A stretch of DNA of 20,848 nucleotides, taken from Amphimedon queenslandica. Its lineage: Eukaryota > Porifera > Demospongiae > Haplosclerida > Niphatidae. Below, piece after piece: positions 1 to 15,200 of this stretch. The translations under genes were made by a program, and so were the position numbers. The stretch is from contig NW_003546585.1 of NCBI RefSeq assembly GCF_000090795.2, forward strand, positions 6,755 through 27,602, read 5' to 3'. Positions within the stretch are counted from its first letter, which is position 1; each line of letters starts with the position of its first letter. The notes under the pieces were generated by a model. That model saw only the letters and a list, made by a program, of their open reading frames with translations. It made no database searches and had not been told where the DNA came from.

Positions 1-946
1 CTTTTGTACGCATTACCAATTCACCACATCACACTCATTCTCTACTACACCTTCACTTCTACACAAACACATTTGATCGTTTCCTTTCTTCATTATATTA
101 ACACTATGGCATCAAATCTCTCTCTCGTTAACTTTAATACCTTCAAGAATAATGGAGACTTCTTGTTAGGTAATTTTTTTCATTTTCACAGCAGGGCAGT
201 TTTTTCTATTTTTGATGTTTTTTTATTTACAGTAAAGTAATGCTCAGTATTTATTTATTATTTCTATTGGTAGTTGTTATACAATATGCAGCATTATGAT
301 GATTTCCTCTTGTTTATTATTCTTATTTTTGTTATTATAAATCATTCATTGTTGTATTGTATATTATGTTGTATTGTTTATGAGCATTAATAGTTTGTGT
401 ACTTGTTTCTGCTCCAATTTTTATTGAAATGAGATTTCTTTTTTATGCCATAGCTTTATATTGAATGTGTTACTATGCATTGATGTTTAAAATTTATCAA
501 AATTATTGTCTTTATAGTTATTATTATTGTTGTCACAATTAGTGTTGTTTATTATTAGTATAATAATTTTATGTTTTTAATATTAAAAGAACTATACAAT
601 TAATTTTTGTTAATTTATGAACTTTATTCTGTCATTATTAGTATTTACATAGCTAGACTACTAACCTCATTCTTAATTTTTATATTCTTAAACTAAAAAT
701 CTACGTAATAGATTTTTTTGTAATTTTTCTGCTACAGTTTTTGTGAACTTAATTGAAACACTTACATTATTAAGAAAAAATTATTTTAAAAAGAATTTAT
801 TATAAGTTCAAAATGATAACAATAGCAACAGTAGTAATAATAATAATAATAAATAATAATAAGGTTACACAATCAGCAGTTATTACTATATTTTTGTTAG
901 CCTCCTCATCAATTTTTATCAGTCACTCAGTCAAATTTATGCATCA
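1..946. other. AT-rich intergenic flank, no gene supported
   Basis: Very AT-rich DNA with homopolymer runs and an AAT/TAA microsatellite at about 834-862. It lies downstream of the stop codon of the minus-strand TMEM144 gene and so must contain its 3' UTR. A TTTATT at 796-801 reads AATAAA on the minus strand, about 150 bases past the stop, and is a reasonable poly(A) signal. A 78-codon open frame at 4-240 has no recognisable family, composition or splice support, and I do not call it a gene. Confidence 0.6.
796..801 (-). terminator. Candidate poly(A) signal of TMEM144
   Basis: AATAAA on the minus strand, about 150 nt downstream of the TAA. It is chosen by position only, because AT-rich sequence makes chance matches common. 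Confidence 0.4.
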
Positions 947-4929
<3,983 letters not shown>

Positions 4930-5317
4930 TTTGTTGGAGGAAGAGGTTTTTTATAAGTAATAAGTTGCTGTCAGTTTGTCCCTGCTGTCCTGCAACAACG
5001 AGGCGTTTAGGAGGAGGAGAAAGGGAGGGAGCTAGCTGCAGCAAAGCAAGTGTTTCCTTGGTTACCAGCTTCCTCTCTCTATCTCCTCCTCTCTTTTGAA
5101 TAAATGCAAAAGACCTCCACAGGTTGCAACACATGCAAGCAAAACTACTGACCTACTGCAAGGAAGAGATAGTCAGAGGAGAGAAAGGAAAAAGAAGAAG
5201 AATTGTAGGCATCTTGTAAACAAAGCAACATCTCCATAGGCTCCCTCAGGCTGTTTTGACTTGGAATATTTTAGCAAGGGACTTCAGAGCAAAAAGGAAT
5301 CCCCACTATTGTAGCAC
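4930..5317. promoter_or_regulatory. Head-to-head intergenic segment, candidate bidirectional promoter
   Basis: Only 388 bp separate the TMEM144 ATG (4929, minus) from the RhoGEF ATG (5318, plus), so both 5' UTRs and core promoters must lie here unless there are distant untranslated exons. The segment is purine-rich on the plus strand (GGAGGAGGAGAAAGGGAGGGAG near 5010) and less AT-rich than the other non-coding DNA. I see no clear TATA box or other named element. Confidence 0.6.
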
Positions 5318-6742
5318 ATGAGCACCGGAGGAGAGAGAAAGAATGGCCTCCTCTCTTTAAGGAGAAGAAACACCTTTAGCGGAGGAACTAGCGGAGGCTG
5401 GAAAGGCAGAAGGAAGAGAAAAGACAGCGAAGAAGAAGAGAAACGGCTTAGCTGTGTATTGGAAGACATCAGTGCTTGCGGGTCTAGTTCTTCTTGTTCT
5501 CAACTTGTCGGATACAGGAGAGAAGAAAAGGTTTTCCCTGTACAATACAAGACAGAGTATAGTGGCAGGAAAGGAAGAGAGGCCAAGGAAGAAGACAACA
5601 ACAGAGTTAGAAACGAGGCTGCTCTAAAAGATAAGCGAAGTTTTACCAAGTCCACTTCTAGTTGCAGCAACAGTTCGACGACTGCGGCCATCATGGCTTG
5701 GAGGGCCAGTCGTTGTGGTTCCCCTTCTACATACGAAACTTTACAGCACAATGCTGCTCCCCCCACAACTTCCTCGAGTACAAGCTGGATAGACTCACTC
5801 CGTCTCTTGACAGACAAAGGAGCTAAAAAGAAAGGAAACGGTCTCTTTGGGACACTCAGAGGCCGTAGCTCCAGGGACAAGGCCAGGAGGAACAGCTCTG
5901 AAAGTGTAGCTTCAACTTCTGGTGGAAGTGCTACTGGTCCACCAAGAAGTCCTCTACTACTTGGTAGACATTTAAATAACACTCCATCTTCTTCTCACCC
6001 AGAACTTGGGAGCAGCAATCATCATAAAAGTGGATCCATCAAGACACAGAAGTTATACATTGGTAACAACTCGAAACACTCTCGAGATCTACAAGGCCGA
6101 AACTCGACCGGTTTTCAAACAATGGACTCCACGGATAGCCACGACCTTGAGTCATCCCTCTCTCCTCTTTCTCTCTCTCTTTCTTATCGTGCCAACGAGT
6201 TTGGATCCTGTCACGAGCTCTCGTACGAGCACAACCCCTCATCAGTAGAAGACAGAAACATGTCCGCCATACGAAAGAGTACTTCTCTCCCACGGACTGT
6301 ATTATGCTCACCGGTCCATACCAGACGGAATAAAGGCGAGAGACCAACTAGCCACTGGCTAATGCGTGACATTTTCGACCCAACAGTTTCCCCCTCTTCG
6401 TCTCCCCCTTGTACTTTCTCGACAAACGGTAGCTCTGATACACTTCAAAATGACACAACTACGCCTACAGATACAGACGAATGGAGATTCCAGCAGCAAC
6501 TGGAACCTGTTCTTAAAACCGGTTTAACTCGTAGCACGAGTATGCCTTTCGAGTCAGGAGCTGAAATCGTCAAGGACAAATCTGTTCCATTGAGAAAGAA
6601 GGCTGTTATTAAAGATGGCCTAATGAAGGAAAGGAGTGCAGGTGGATCTGTAGCTGTGGAGGGAGGGAAAGGAATCAGTACAAGATTAACAATGAGATCT
6701 CAGTCATTTAATGCTCATTTCTCTGTTCATGCACAAGAAACA
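5318..6742 (+). other. RhoGEF exon 1: 475-residue disordered, basic/Ser-rich N-terminus
   Basis: One long exon rich in Ser, Arg, Lys, Thr and Pro with no folded domain I can recognise. It contains several basophilic-kinase-like sites: RKSTSLP at residues 319-325, RSTSMP at 405-410, and MRSQSF near the end. RSTSMP fits the 14-3-3 mode I pattern (R-S-x-S-x-P) and RKSTSLP fits mode II (R-x-x-x-S-x-P). The exon ends GAAACA|GTAAGT in phase 0. Reading through the donor gives a false extended frame to 6946 that includes GAGAGA repeat. The initiator could also be the internal Met near residue 124, but 5318 is the first ATG after an in-frame stop. Confidence 0.85.
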
Positions 6743-9700
6743 GTAAGTCCAACAGACGAGAGAGAGAGAGAGGGTGATGGGGCATTACTTAAACTGCATG
6801 TGCCTCATTATTCAAAAGTTAGCTACATAACACTGTACATGTACATGTATAAAATGGGGTCTGCCAAATCTGTTTCTATACATTCATTAATTAATTGTTT
6901 TATTATTTTTAATAAATTCAATAAGCAGCTGTATTATGTATATTGATTACAATCCCCCACCTTAGATTGAAACTGGTTGTTACTAATATTGTGTGTTTAT
7001 GTTCATAGCTGGTTGTCATTATATTGACACTCCAGTTCATCAAACTCTTCCTTCTTAATCCTTGTAGCCTTACTATGATTCTGCTTATTCATCTTTTCCC
7101 TCTCTCTCTCTTCCATTATCCCTAACTAAACACTGTGTGTGTGTGTAATGTTATGTACCCTTGTCACTAGAGCAAGACATCAAACAAAACACAATCTACA
7201 ACATAATAATGTCCCCCTATTGTAGCATTGCAAAATGTCCTTATTTCAGAGGCACTATTGTTTATCTTTGTACCAATTGGGACATTGCAACATTATTAAG
7301 AGTGTATGTTCTTAACAGTATGGATTAGATACATATACATACACGTACATGTTGATTGGTTTTTGTTTAGTTATTAAATTGATTATATCTTCACTGCCCA
7401 CTGATTCCCTAGGGATCCTCTACTGATACTCTTGAGTGTGTTGCTTTGAGAATGAGTGGTTAAGGAGTAGGGGGACACAATCTACTTGTACATTATACAT
7501 AATACATACATTAACCTTTACAATACAACATTTACATGCATACATGTACAGTGTATATGTATTAGCTGTCCAATCATAAAGTGGGCTAATGCATTTATCA
7601 ACATAGACTGTGTATCTACGTCTTCGTCTTTGATTATAGTTTTATGCTGTTGCTTCATTTTCTTTCTCTCTCTCCTTTCACTTTCTCTCTCTCTCCCACT
7701 CTTTCTCCTACTCCTTCCTTTCTTTCTATGTCTTCCCTTCATCCCCTCACTCTCTCTCTCTCCTAATATGTAACCTCTCTCTCTCTCTTTCTCTTTTTAG
7801 GTGATCATGAGGGAGCATATCGTGAGGTTTCTCCTAGAGACAGAGAATTCTTACATACACTCACTGAGGACACTATCTAAGGTAAAGAGAGAGAGAGAGA
7901 GGAGGAGGGGGAGAAGGAGAGAAAGGAGGAGTATATACTACAAATTAATGACATTATAAAATAGTATATAAAATATGATATTAGTTAAATGGAGTAGACT
8001 ATACTAAATGTACATGTTCATGCTCCTGCAGGTGTTGGATTAGAAATAGAGAGGGAGTTGAAATCATTCCCCATTATACTGTATATATACACAATAGGAA
8101 GTTTGATAAAGACACACTCCTGGACTAGATCAGTGCCTACTGTCCCCAGTCATAACACACAGAGACATTAAGTCATATTGCACGTGTACAGTCACTTCCA
8201 GTGTACTCTCTCTTTTTAATATGTGTCCCAAGGCTTCAGTCCAGCAATAAGTATTTATTAAAACTCCTAATCAGATCAGTAATGCTTAGCTTGTGTCATC
8301 TTGTCCCTCTGTGCTGGTTAAAAAAGGAAATTTAATGACTAAAGTCCTGTGACCTTCAGATTATACTTTTTAGTACCTTCAAAGCTATCTTTGATGTCTG
8401 TACTTATCCTTTAATGTACAGTCTCTATCATTATTATTAACAGGAACACTTCAGGCGGTGGTAGACACTGCTTGAGGTAGACATGCTTTTGACCAGTTTA
8501 GAAGTTAAACTTTAGAGTCAGTACTTGATATACAGTAGACAGACAATCTACATGTACATGTACATGGATGTTACTGCATGTACATGTACATGTATGCATT
8601 GTATTATAGGCTGTTGTTCTATGTACATGTACATACATTCATTTGTTTCAAGTTCTTTGATCCTTTTTGAGTATGCCCGTATACATTACATGTACAATGA
8701 ACAAAATGTCGATGTGTCTACTCATCTCTCTTGTGTGAATTAATGTGAAGGAATGGTTTAGGTAGACCTGCTTAGCAAGACCTGATTCTCTCTAACTGTC
8801 TTTATTTCCTTATCCTCTTTCCCCGTAATGTACAAGTACATGCACATCTATGTCTCCCTCTCTCTCTCTTCTTCCTATCTCTTCCTTTTTACTTTTATTA
8901 TTTCCTTCTTCTCTTGAAGCTCCTCTCCCTCCCCCTCCTCTCTCTTCATTCCTTTCAATTCTGTAATACATAATTGCTACTAGCACAGACCTGATTTAAT
9001 AAAAGAAAGTATTGCACATTCACAATTTCACAATAGATACATGACACCCTACAACATGATGTCACACAACTAGATGTAATCATTCATTACTGGCAGCATG
9101 ATGCCTTGAAAATAGAATTGAAAGCTCAGTATCTTTAATTTTATTAGATTCACATTCAAAGTTTTCATACAGTGTAGCGCTCCTCCGTAACTTGATTCTA
9201 TTAGCTGTGTCTTTATTAATCTCGTTATGAAAGCATAAATTTGCTTTGCTGGTTAGCCCAAGCACCATATCAGTGCTTTTAACACTGTCTGCCAGGTGAC
9301 ATCATTATATTATATATTATATCAGGTTTATTTATTACACAATACTTCATTCTGAAGGCTATCCTAGTTCACACTGCTACTGTTGACATTGCAGTTCCAT
9401 TCAACCTGCTATACACAGTCTAGCTCACTTTATATGATAATAATAATACCCATATTGGTCCACATATAGATACATTGCACATGTACATATAAAATTATAA
9501 AGCTATTGTTTCAAGTCTCTGTTTGTCTATACTTGTAGCTACTGCCCATATTGGGATTGAGCTGTGTATGTATTAAATATTTATTATAATTATTATTATT
9601 AGTGTTATTTGGATAGAAGGACATGTATGGAATGAGTTTATTGTCATCCAGTGGATATCATTTGGCACATTTTACCATTGAATGGCCAACAAGCATTTCC

Positions 9701-10640
9701 TCTCTAATAGTTACATAAGTTGTTGGAATGTGACTATTGTTCATGTATAGACTAGCCTCTATATAATGGACACTTTGGGCCAAGAAAGTGTCTCTGTTAT
9801 ACAGAGGTGTCCTTTATATGGAGGCTATTTTATAGAGTAAGGAATGTAATTGGTACACTAGGTGCTGTCTGTTAAATGGAGGTGTATGCTATAGAGAGTG
9901 TCCATTAAGAGAGACTATATTATAATGAAAGTGTTATGTAACTTATAAAATAGTTTTGATATCAAGTCTACATTATACAATATACTTTGGGATTGCTATC
10001 GTGAATTTGTTATTGAAAATCCTTTCCATTTGATTAAACACAGACCCAAATTGTTTAATAAATAAATAAACAGTTTATTTACATTTAAATCATTTATTTA
10101 TTTAACTATGCATAAACATTATTGTACATTACATATATCCTAATATCCTAATCCATTTATATGTAATTGATTTACAGACCAAAGCATTAATTCACTAATA
10201 ATGATCCTATTATAGTCAAGTACTAATGTATAGTACAAGTGACTCTTACAGTAATTGGTTTGTGACTACAATTATCTATAAATGCATTATTATTATTATT
10301 ATACTAATCTCATTAAGAGCTGAAAGCCTTCAAAATACAACCACCTCATAGTCCTGGTCAGTCCTGTTGCTCATACTGTGGGTACCACTAATCAGTAATT
10401 ACTAAGCCTCCAGCCCTGCTGGAGCTCCCTATAGTATACACTGTACATGTACTTATATAGTATATCCAATAGTGTTAGATCATATTGGGTTACTGTACTG
10501 TACATGTACATGTATTGAGAGATACTTAATTGTTGTGGATAATTATGTCTAGCCCAGAAGGAGCCTTAAAAATACTATCATAGTATATCATGTACATCCT
10601 ATAGTACTGTACAGTGAATCGTTAAACAAGCACTCTATAT

Positions 10641-10671
<31 letters not shown>

Positions 10672-12171
10672 CTACTAGTACTAGTATGTAGTGTATCAGA
10701 ATACTGTACCCACAAGATGTATTTCTCTGTACTGCCTTTTAATAATTAATTGTGTTTGTCTTGTTTTTATGATGTTCCTTGGTCTGTTCTCTCTTGTCTG
10801 TCAATCTCTTCATTTGTCTTTCATTTCATTGAGCCTATTGGCCCGTTCGTCTGATGCCACGTTAGCATTCTAGTATTGATGGTAGTTGTGCCTGTCTCTT
10901 ACTCTCAGTTCCCTCCCTTTTTATATGCTAAATACTAATAGTATATGCAGCCGATTGAGAGAAATTTCTTAAGAATCTGGTTCCTAAATCACATCTCTCT
11001 CTCTCTCTCTTTATCATAGGATTATCACTCTGTTCTATCCTCCATTGATTGTCACTCATTAAAAGAAGTGCTTCCTTTAGCTAGCCAGCTCGCTCTGTGG
11101 CATGAAGACTTTGCTACTTTAGTGAAGGAGAGATTGGACAGTTGGCAAGAAGAGCCATCAATTGGGGACGTCCTTGTAGACACAGTAAGCCACTTAATAT
11201 TACAATTGTACTATTATTGTGTCTAATTTATTTTATTTTACTTCTTTAGTTCTCACAGGATCAGTTCATGAAGATGTACAGTTCTTATATTGAACATTAT
11301 TCCCAGGCCAGATCTTCACTAGAAGCTGCTAAGCTAAACAAGCCATCCTTATGCAAAACACTTGAAGTAATCTAATCCCTTTTCCTCCTTCAACAACCCC
11401 TTCTCCTTGCTTGAGTACATGTACATTAATGAGTAACAATATACAGCTGTTGTTAGCTAAACAAAAGCGCCTTTGTGCTCAAAACAAAAGTAAATAAACT
11501 ACATTTCCTTCTCTCCTCCTTCCTTAAATCTGAGGCTTGTACATGTACATATAAGTAACATTACCCAGCTGGTTGCTGAATATTAATGTCCACGTGCCCA
11601 CCACATGTCCTGTGTGTTGACCAATAGTACAGCAGGTGCAGTCCTTGTCTTGTTTCACTAAAACTTACTTTTATTCCACCACCTGCACCTTAATCTTTAT
11701 GTGGTGTATATGTGTGTACTCCTCATGGCTTCTTTCTCTACTTCACAATAATTAGCTGTTTCTAGTGTCCATCTTTAACAGTATTTAGCGCCTGCTACTT
11801 ATTTCAAATCTGTTTACATTGTACCTGTAAAATACATGCATCCACACCTTTAGTATATACAGTAATGTGTTTATTATCAGAATAAAATATTATAGTTTTA
11901 TTATTTTTACAGTATATAAAACATGTATGTGATAATATTAAGTTATTTATTTGTTTATTTATTATATCTGCTGTAGGATCTTTCAAGGGAGAATCACGGT
12001 AAACTCTCAGTCGAGGATTTATTGATAAAACCAGTCCAGAGGATCCCTCGGTATTTGTTATTTGTTAAAGACCTCATCAAACAGACACACACTGGACACC
12101 ATGACTATAGTGTACTCCAGCAAGCACAGGTAATAATAATAATAATAATAATAGTAATAATAATAATAATA

Positions 12172-12206
<35 letters not shown>

Positions 12207-15200
12207 CAACAACAACTAGAATACTATCTTGATTAGAAGATTATATTAATAATAATAAATAATAATATTTTTTCTCAGAGTCAGTTATCGATGGTTGCTA
12301 ATCATGTTAACGAGTATGAGAGACAGTCCGGTCTACTTCACTTGCATAAAGAACTCCTCAATACTGTGGAGGGACTCTCCGATGTAAGTGAATGGGCATG
12401 GTCAATTAATAAATTAAACGACACCTCTTTTACTACACACACAGGTACTAACTGAATCAAGCTCTTTGCTTAGATGTGATCAGATAACAGAAATTGTAAA
12501 TTAAAATTTATTTTAAAAAATTAAAATTAATTTATTATATTTTTTAACTAATAGAGAGGAGCGGCTCAGAAGAAGGACAGATTATTATTATTATTTAGTG
12601 ACAGACTGGTGTGTGCCTCCACCAGGAGGAGAAGCACTGGATTCCGCAAAGGATCGCTAATGTAAGTAGTATTTATAATATTATATGTACATTTAAATTA
12701 ATAAATGAATGTACATGTGTTTTGTTTTGCTTGTAGGAACGTCAATTCACTTCAAAATGACCTGCTCAAGTATCGCATAAAGTGGTTGGGACCTTCAACA
12801 GCTGTGACCATCAACCAGTGCCACAGTAAGTTAAATAACATATACATATACATGTACTTATGTTGTGTAGAAAGTTTGGACTGATTCCGATCAAAATTAG
12901 ATTTTTTACGAATTTTTAAAGTTGCTCCAAAATCGGGCCAAAGTCCCTGTACTATAGTACATGGTTGTGGACCAAATTTTGCCAAAAATGAAAGGAGAGA
13001 ATTCTACATTTTTATAATTTTTTCTGACACAAATACATGTTTTTATGTTGTGTAGAAAGTTTTAATTGATTCCGATCAAATTTGGATTTTTTACGAATTT
13101 TTAAAGTTGCTCTAAATGCCATGTAGTGCTTGTCAGCTCATGAAGCTCATGCTGTTTAGCTCACTTAGCATGCTTTGTGGGAAACTCTGGTAACATTTTC
13201 TTTTTTCTTTTAGCTCCTCTTATAGAGAGAAGGAAATACAACACTTTGGAGAAGACGCTTCACAATCTCCTGGAAGATGAAGCAATTTTATTACAAATGA
13301 TATCCTCAACTTCATCTCTTCACTCGCCCCATCAGCCACTCAATGCTGTACTACAGGAGATGCTGGGATCATTGAGAGATGTAATGTCTGCCAAGAGACA
13401 GGAAATGGATAATCTTCAGTTACCACACGAGAGAGCTAGAGTTGATATCACAATCCACAACAGGTGAGTATACATGTATGTACATGTACTGTATATGTAC
13501 TGTATATATGTACAAATGTTCCATTTAGTCTTGTGGGGAAAAAGCATAGATTTAGAGGGCCATAACTTGAAAAATTGAAGTCAGAATCAGCTCAAACTTT
13601 TTACACAGCATAAGGACATCAATATGTATCAGAAAATGTAATAAAAATTGGGGGTGATTTTGGAGCCGTTTTTCAGAAAAAACCATGGGCTATAGCCTTG
13701 GTTACTTTTCAGATTTTGGCCGTTTTTTAAATGGCCGTAACTTGAAAAATTGAAGTCGGAATCAGCTCAAACTTTCTGCATAGCATAAGTACATCAATAT
13801 GTATCAGAAAATGTAATAAAAATTGGGGGTGATTTCGGAGCCATTTTTTAGAAAAAACCATGGGCTATAGTACAGGGGACTTTTCAGATTTTGGCCAATA
13901 TTTTTAAGTGGCTGTAACTTTAAAAATTCAAGTCGAAATCAGCTCAAACTTTTTGCATAGCATAAGGACAATAATATATTTTAAACTATTTTAATAAAAT
14001 CATATCAATATTATTATGATAATTATCTATCTTCATCATTCATTTGTAGCTCTCCTCCAAACAAAGTATCCATTACATTCTCATCTCAGAAGGACAGACA
14101 AGACTGGGAACACACCCTGCACTCACTCCAACTCTCTCTACCTAAACAACAAGACCCCACCAGTACCAGCAGCACACACCACCAAAGGACACACACTGAT
14201 CCTCCTAATACTGCTCTACCTCAGTTCATGTGGCATGTGACACTGCCATCTTGTAGAGTAGGATCAGAAGTAAGAAACTAAAGAAATATATTATATGAAA
14301 TAAACATGTACATCATTTAAAGGTGCATACATGTACATGTATGTTATGACTATTACTATAATTAAGTTTTGCTTGTTTTTTATTTCATTACATATACATA
14401 TACATATACAGTATACATGTACATATACATGTACATGTACATGTATATGTACATGTACATGTGTGTGGAGTAGTTGATATTTGTGGTAAACCATATGGTC
14501 TAGTGTGTGCAATTTGAAGTGGTTTATCTTATAGTAATGAGGTTTTAATTTATTATTATTATTATTATATTAATTCTTTCTATATATAGTTATCCTCCAT
14601 TGCTGTTCCCAATGGTATGTACAATCAGTTATTTGTATGTATTAATGATGTGTGTGGGCGTGGGAATGTCGCCATATTGAATTCCTGGAATACATCAAAG
14701 GACACGCCTCCTCAGTTGGTGGCAACCCTCCCACTGTCCAGCTCAAGGCTGATCTGTTCTCTGTGTGTTGAACATAAGAACATCACACTGGCTAATGGTA
14801 AGGAATAGAGTGCTGTAGATTTATAAAATGAGCGGGAAATTATGAGCAAAAACAGCTGCATAAATAGTACAATACATGTACATGTATTTTTAATATTTTA
14901 TGATTTAAGAGATGCAAAAATTAAGTTTGGTGATTGTTTTGATTCATAAAAATTATGATAAAATTGATTTATATTTTTAAATTTTTTAATAATAGCTCCT
15001 TCCTTTCCTGACAACTCTCGTTCCTCCACTCGCTTGCCTCTGACTCCACCCACTGCCCCGCCTACTGATAGAGCTCCTCTAGAACCTGACGAGTTACTCT
15101 GTCCTTCACCTCAATCAATAACTGACAGATCACACCCATCAACCCCGCCTTCTTCTCACAGGACTTCATCTTACATTGTCTCACCAACTCAAAAAGATTC

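Larger units (their letters stand above)
7882..11019 (+). other. RhoGEF intron 2 (3138 bp), repeat-rich
   Basis: By far the longest intron, it interrupts the first DH helix. It opens with GGTAAAGAGAGAGAGAGAGG and ends with CT repeats before TTATCATAG. Inside are dense ACATGTACATGT palindromes (8550-8635, 10500), a repeat-like element at about 9750-9935, an ATT microsatellite (10644-10670), a short hairpin CTCCAGC-CCT-GCTGGAG (10408-10424) and AATAAATAAATAAA facing TTTATTTATTTAA near 10055-10105. I find no convincing exon. A 62-codon minus-strand frame at 9080-9268 is noted separately. Confidence 0.7.
7801..12383 (+). other. DH (RhoGEF catalytic) domain exons 2-6
   Basis: Exons 2-6 encode residues 476-682. 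Visible landmarks are IMREHIVRFLLETENSYIHS (conserved region 1, helix alpha-1), LKEVLPLASQLALWHEDF, the middle helices (FSQDQFMKMYSSYIEHY) and LIKPVQRIPRYLLFVKDLIK (conserved region 3, the DH signature helix that contacts the GTPase). The Glu of the ETENSY-type segment, which contacts switch I in DH domains, is present. All five exons are phase 0, and the domain appears complete and potentially active. Confidence 0.93.
12445..14269 (+). other. PH domain exons 7-11
   Basis: Exons 7-11 encode about residues 683-921. AAQKKDRLLLLFSDRLVCAS is the PH beta-strand segment that in ARHGEF17-type proteins reads GGKKDRxLFLFTDLIVC. It is followed by RRRSTGFRKGSLM, DLLKYRIKWLG and a helical insert (EKTLHNLLEDEAILLQM). 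The domain closes with VSITFSSQKDRQDWEHTLHS, where the Trp-containing helix is the usual PH C-terminal alpha helix. The PH domain follows the DH domain directly, as in other Dbl-family exchange factors, and probably helps membrane or GTPase engagement. Confidence 0.85.

Noticed and set aside
4..240. 78-codon plus-strand frame at the left edge, with a possible donor near 170
   Set aside because: Low-complexity Phe/Thr/Leu composition, no family match and no second exon found.
5500..5982. 160-codon minus-strand frame inside RhoGEF exon 1
   Set aside because: It is an antisense shadow of a GC-richer coding exon, with no splice or family support.
6743..6946. Extension of RhoGEF exon 1 to the stop at 6946
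   Set aside because: ACA|GTAAGT at 6743 is a strong donor in phase 0, and the next exon (VIMREHIVRF) restores the DH domain; the extension is GAGAGA and AT-rich sequence.
7518..7773. Frames on both strands over the CT-rich end of RhoGEF intron 1
   Set aside because: Low-complexity Ser/Leu or Arg/Glu/Lys translation of the polypyrimidine tract.
12752..12985. 77-codon minus-strand frame over exon 9 and intron 9
   Set aside because: It is half antisense of a real RhoGEF exon and half the inverted 176-bp repeat.
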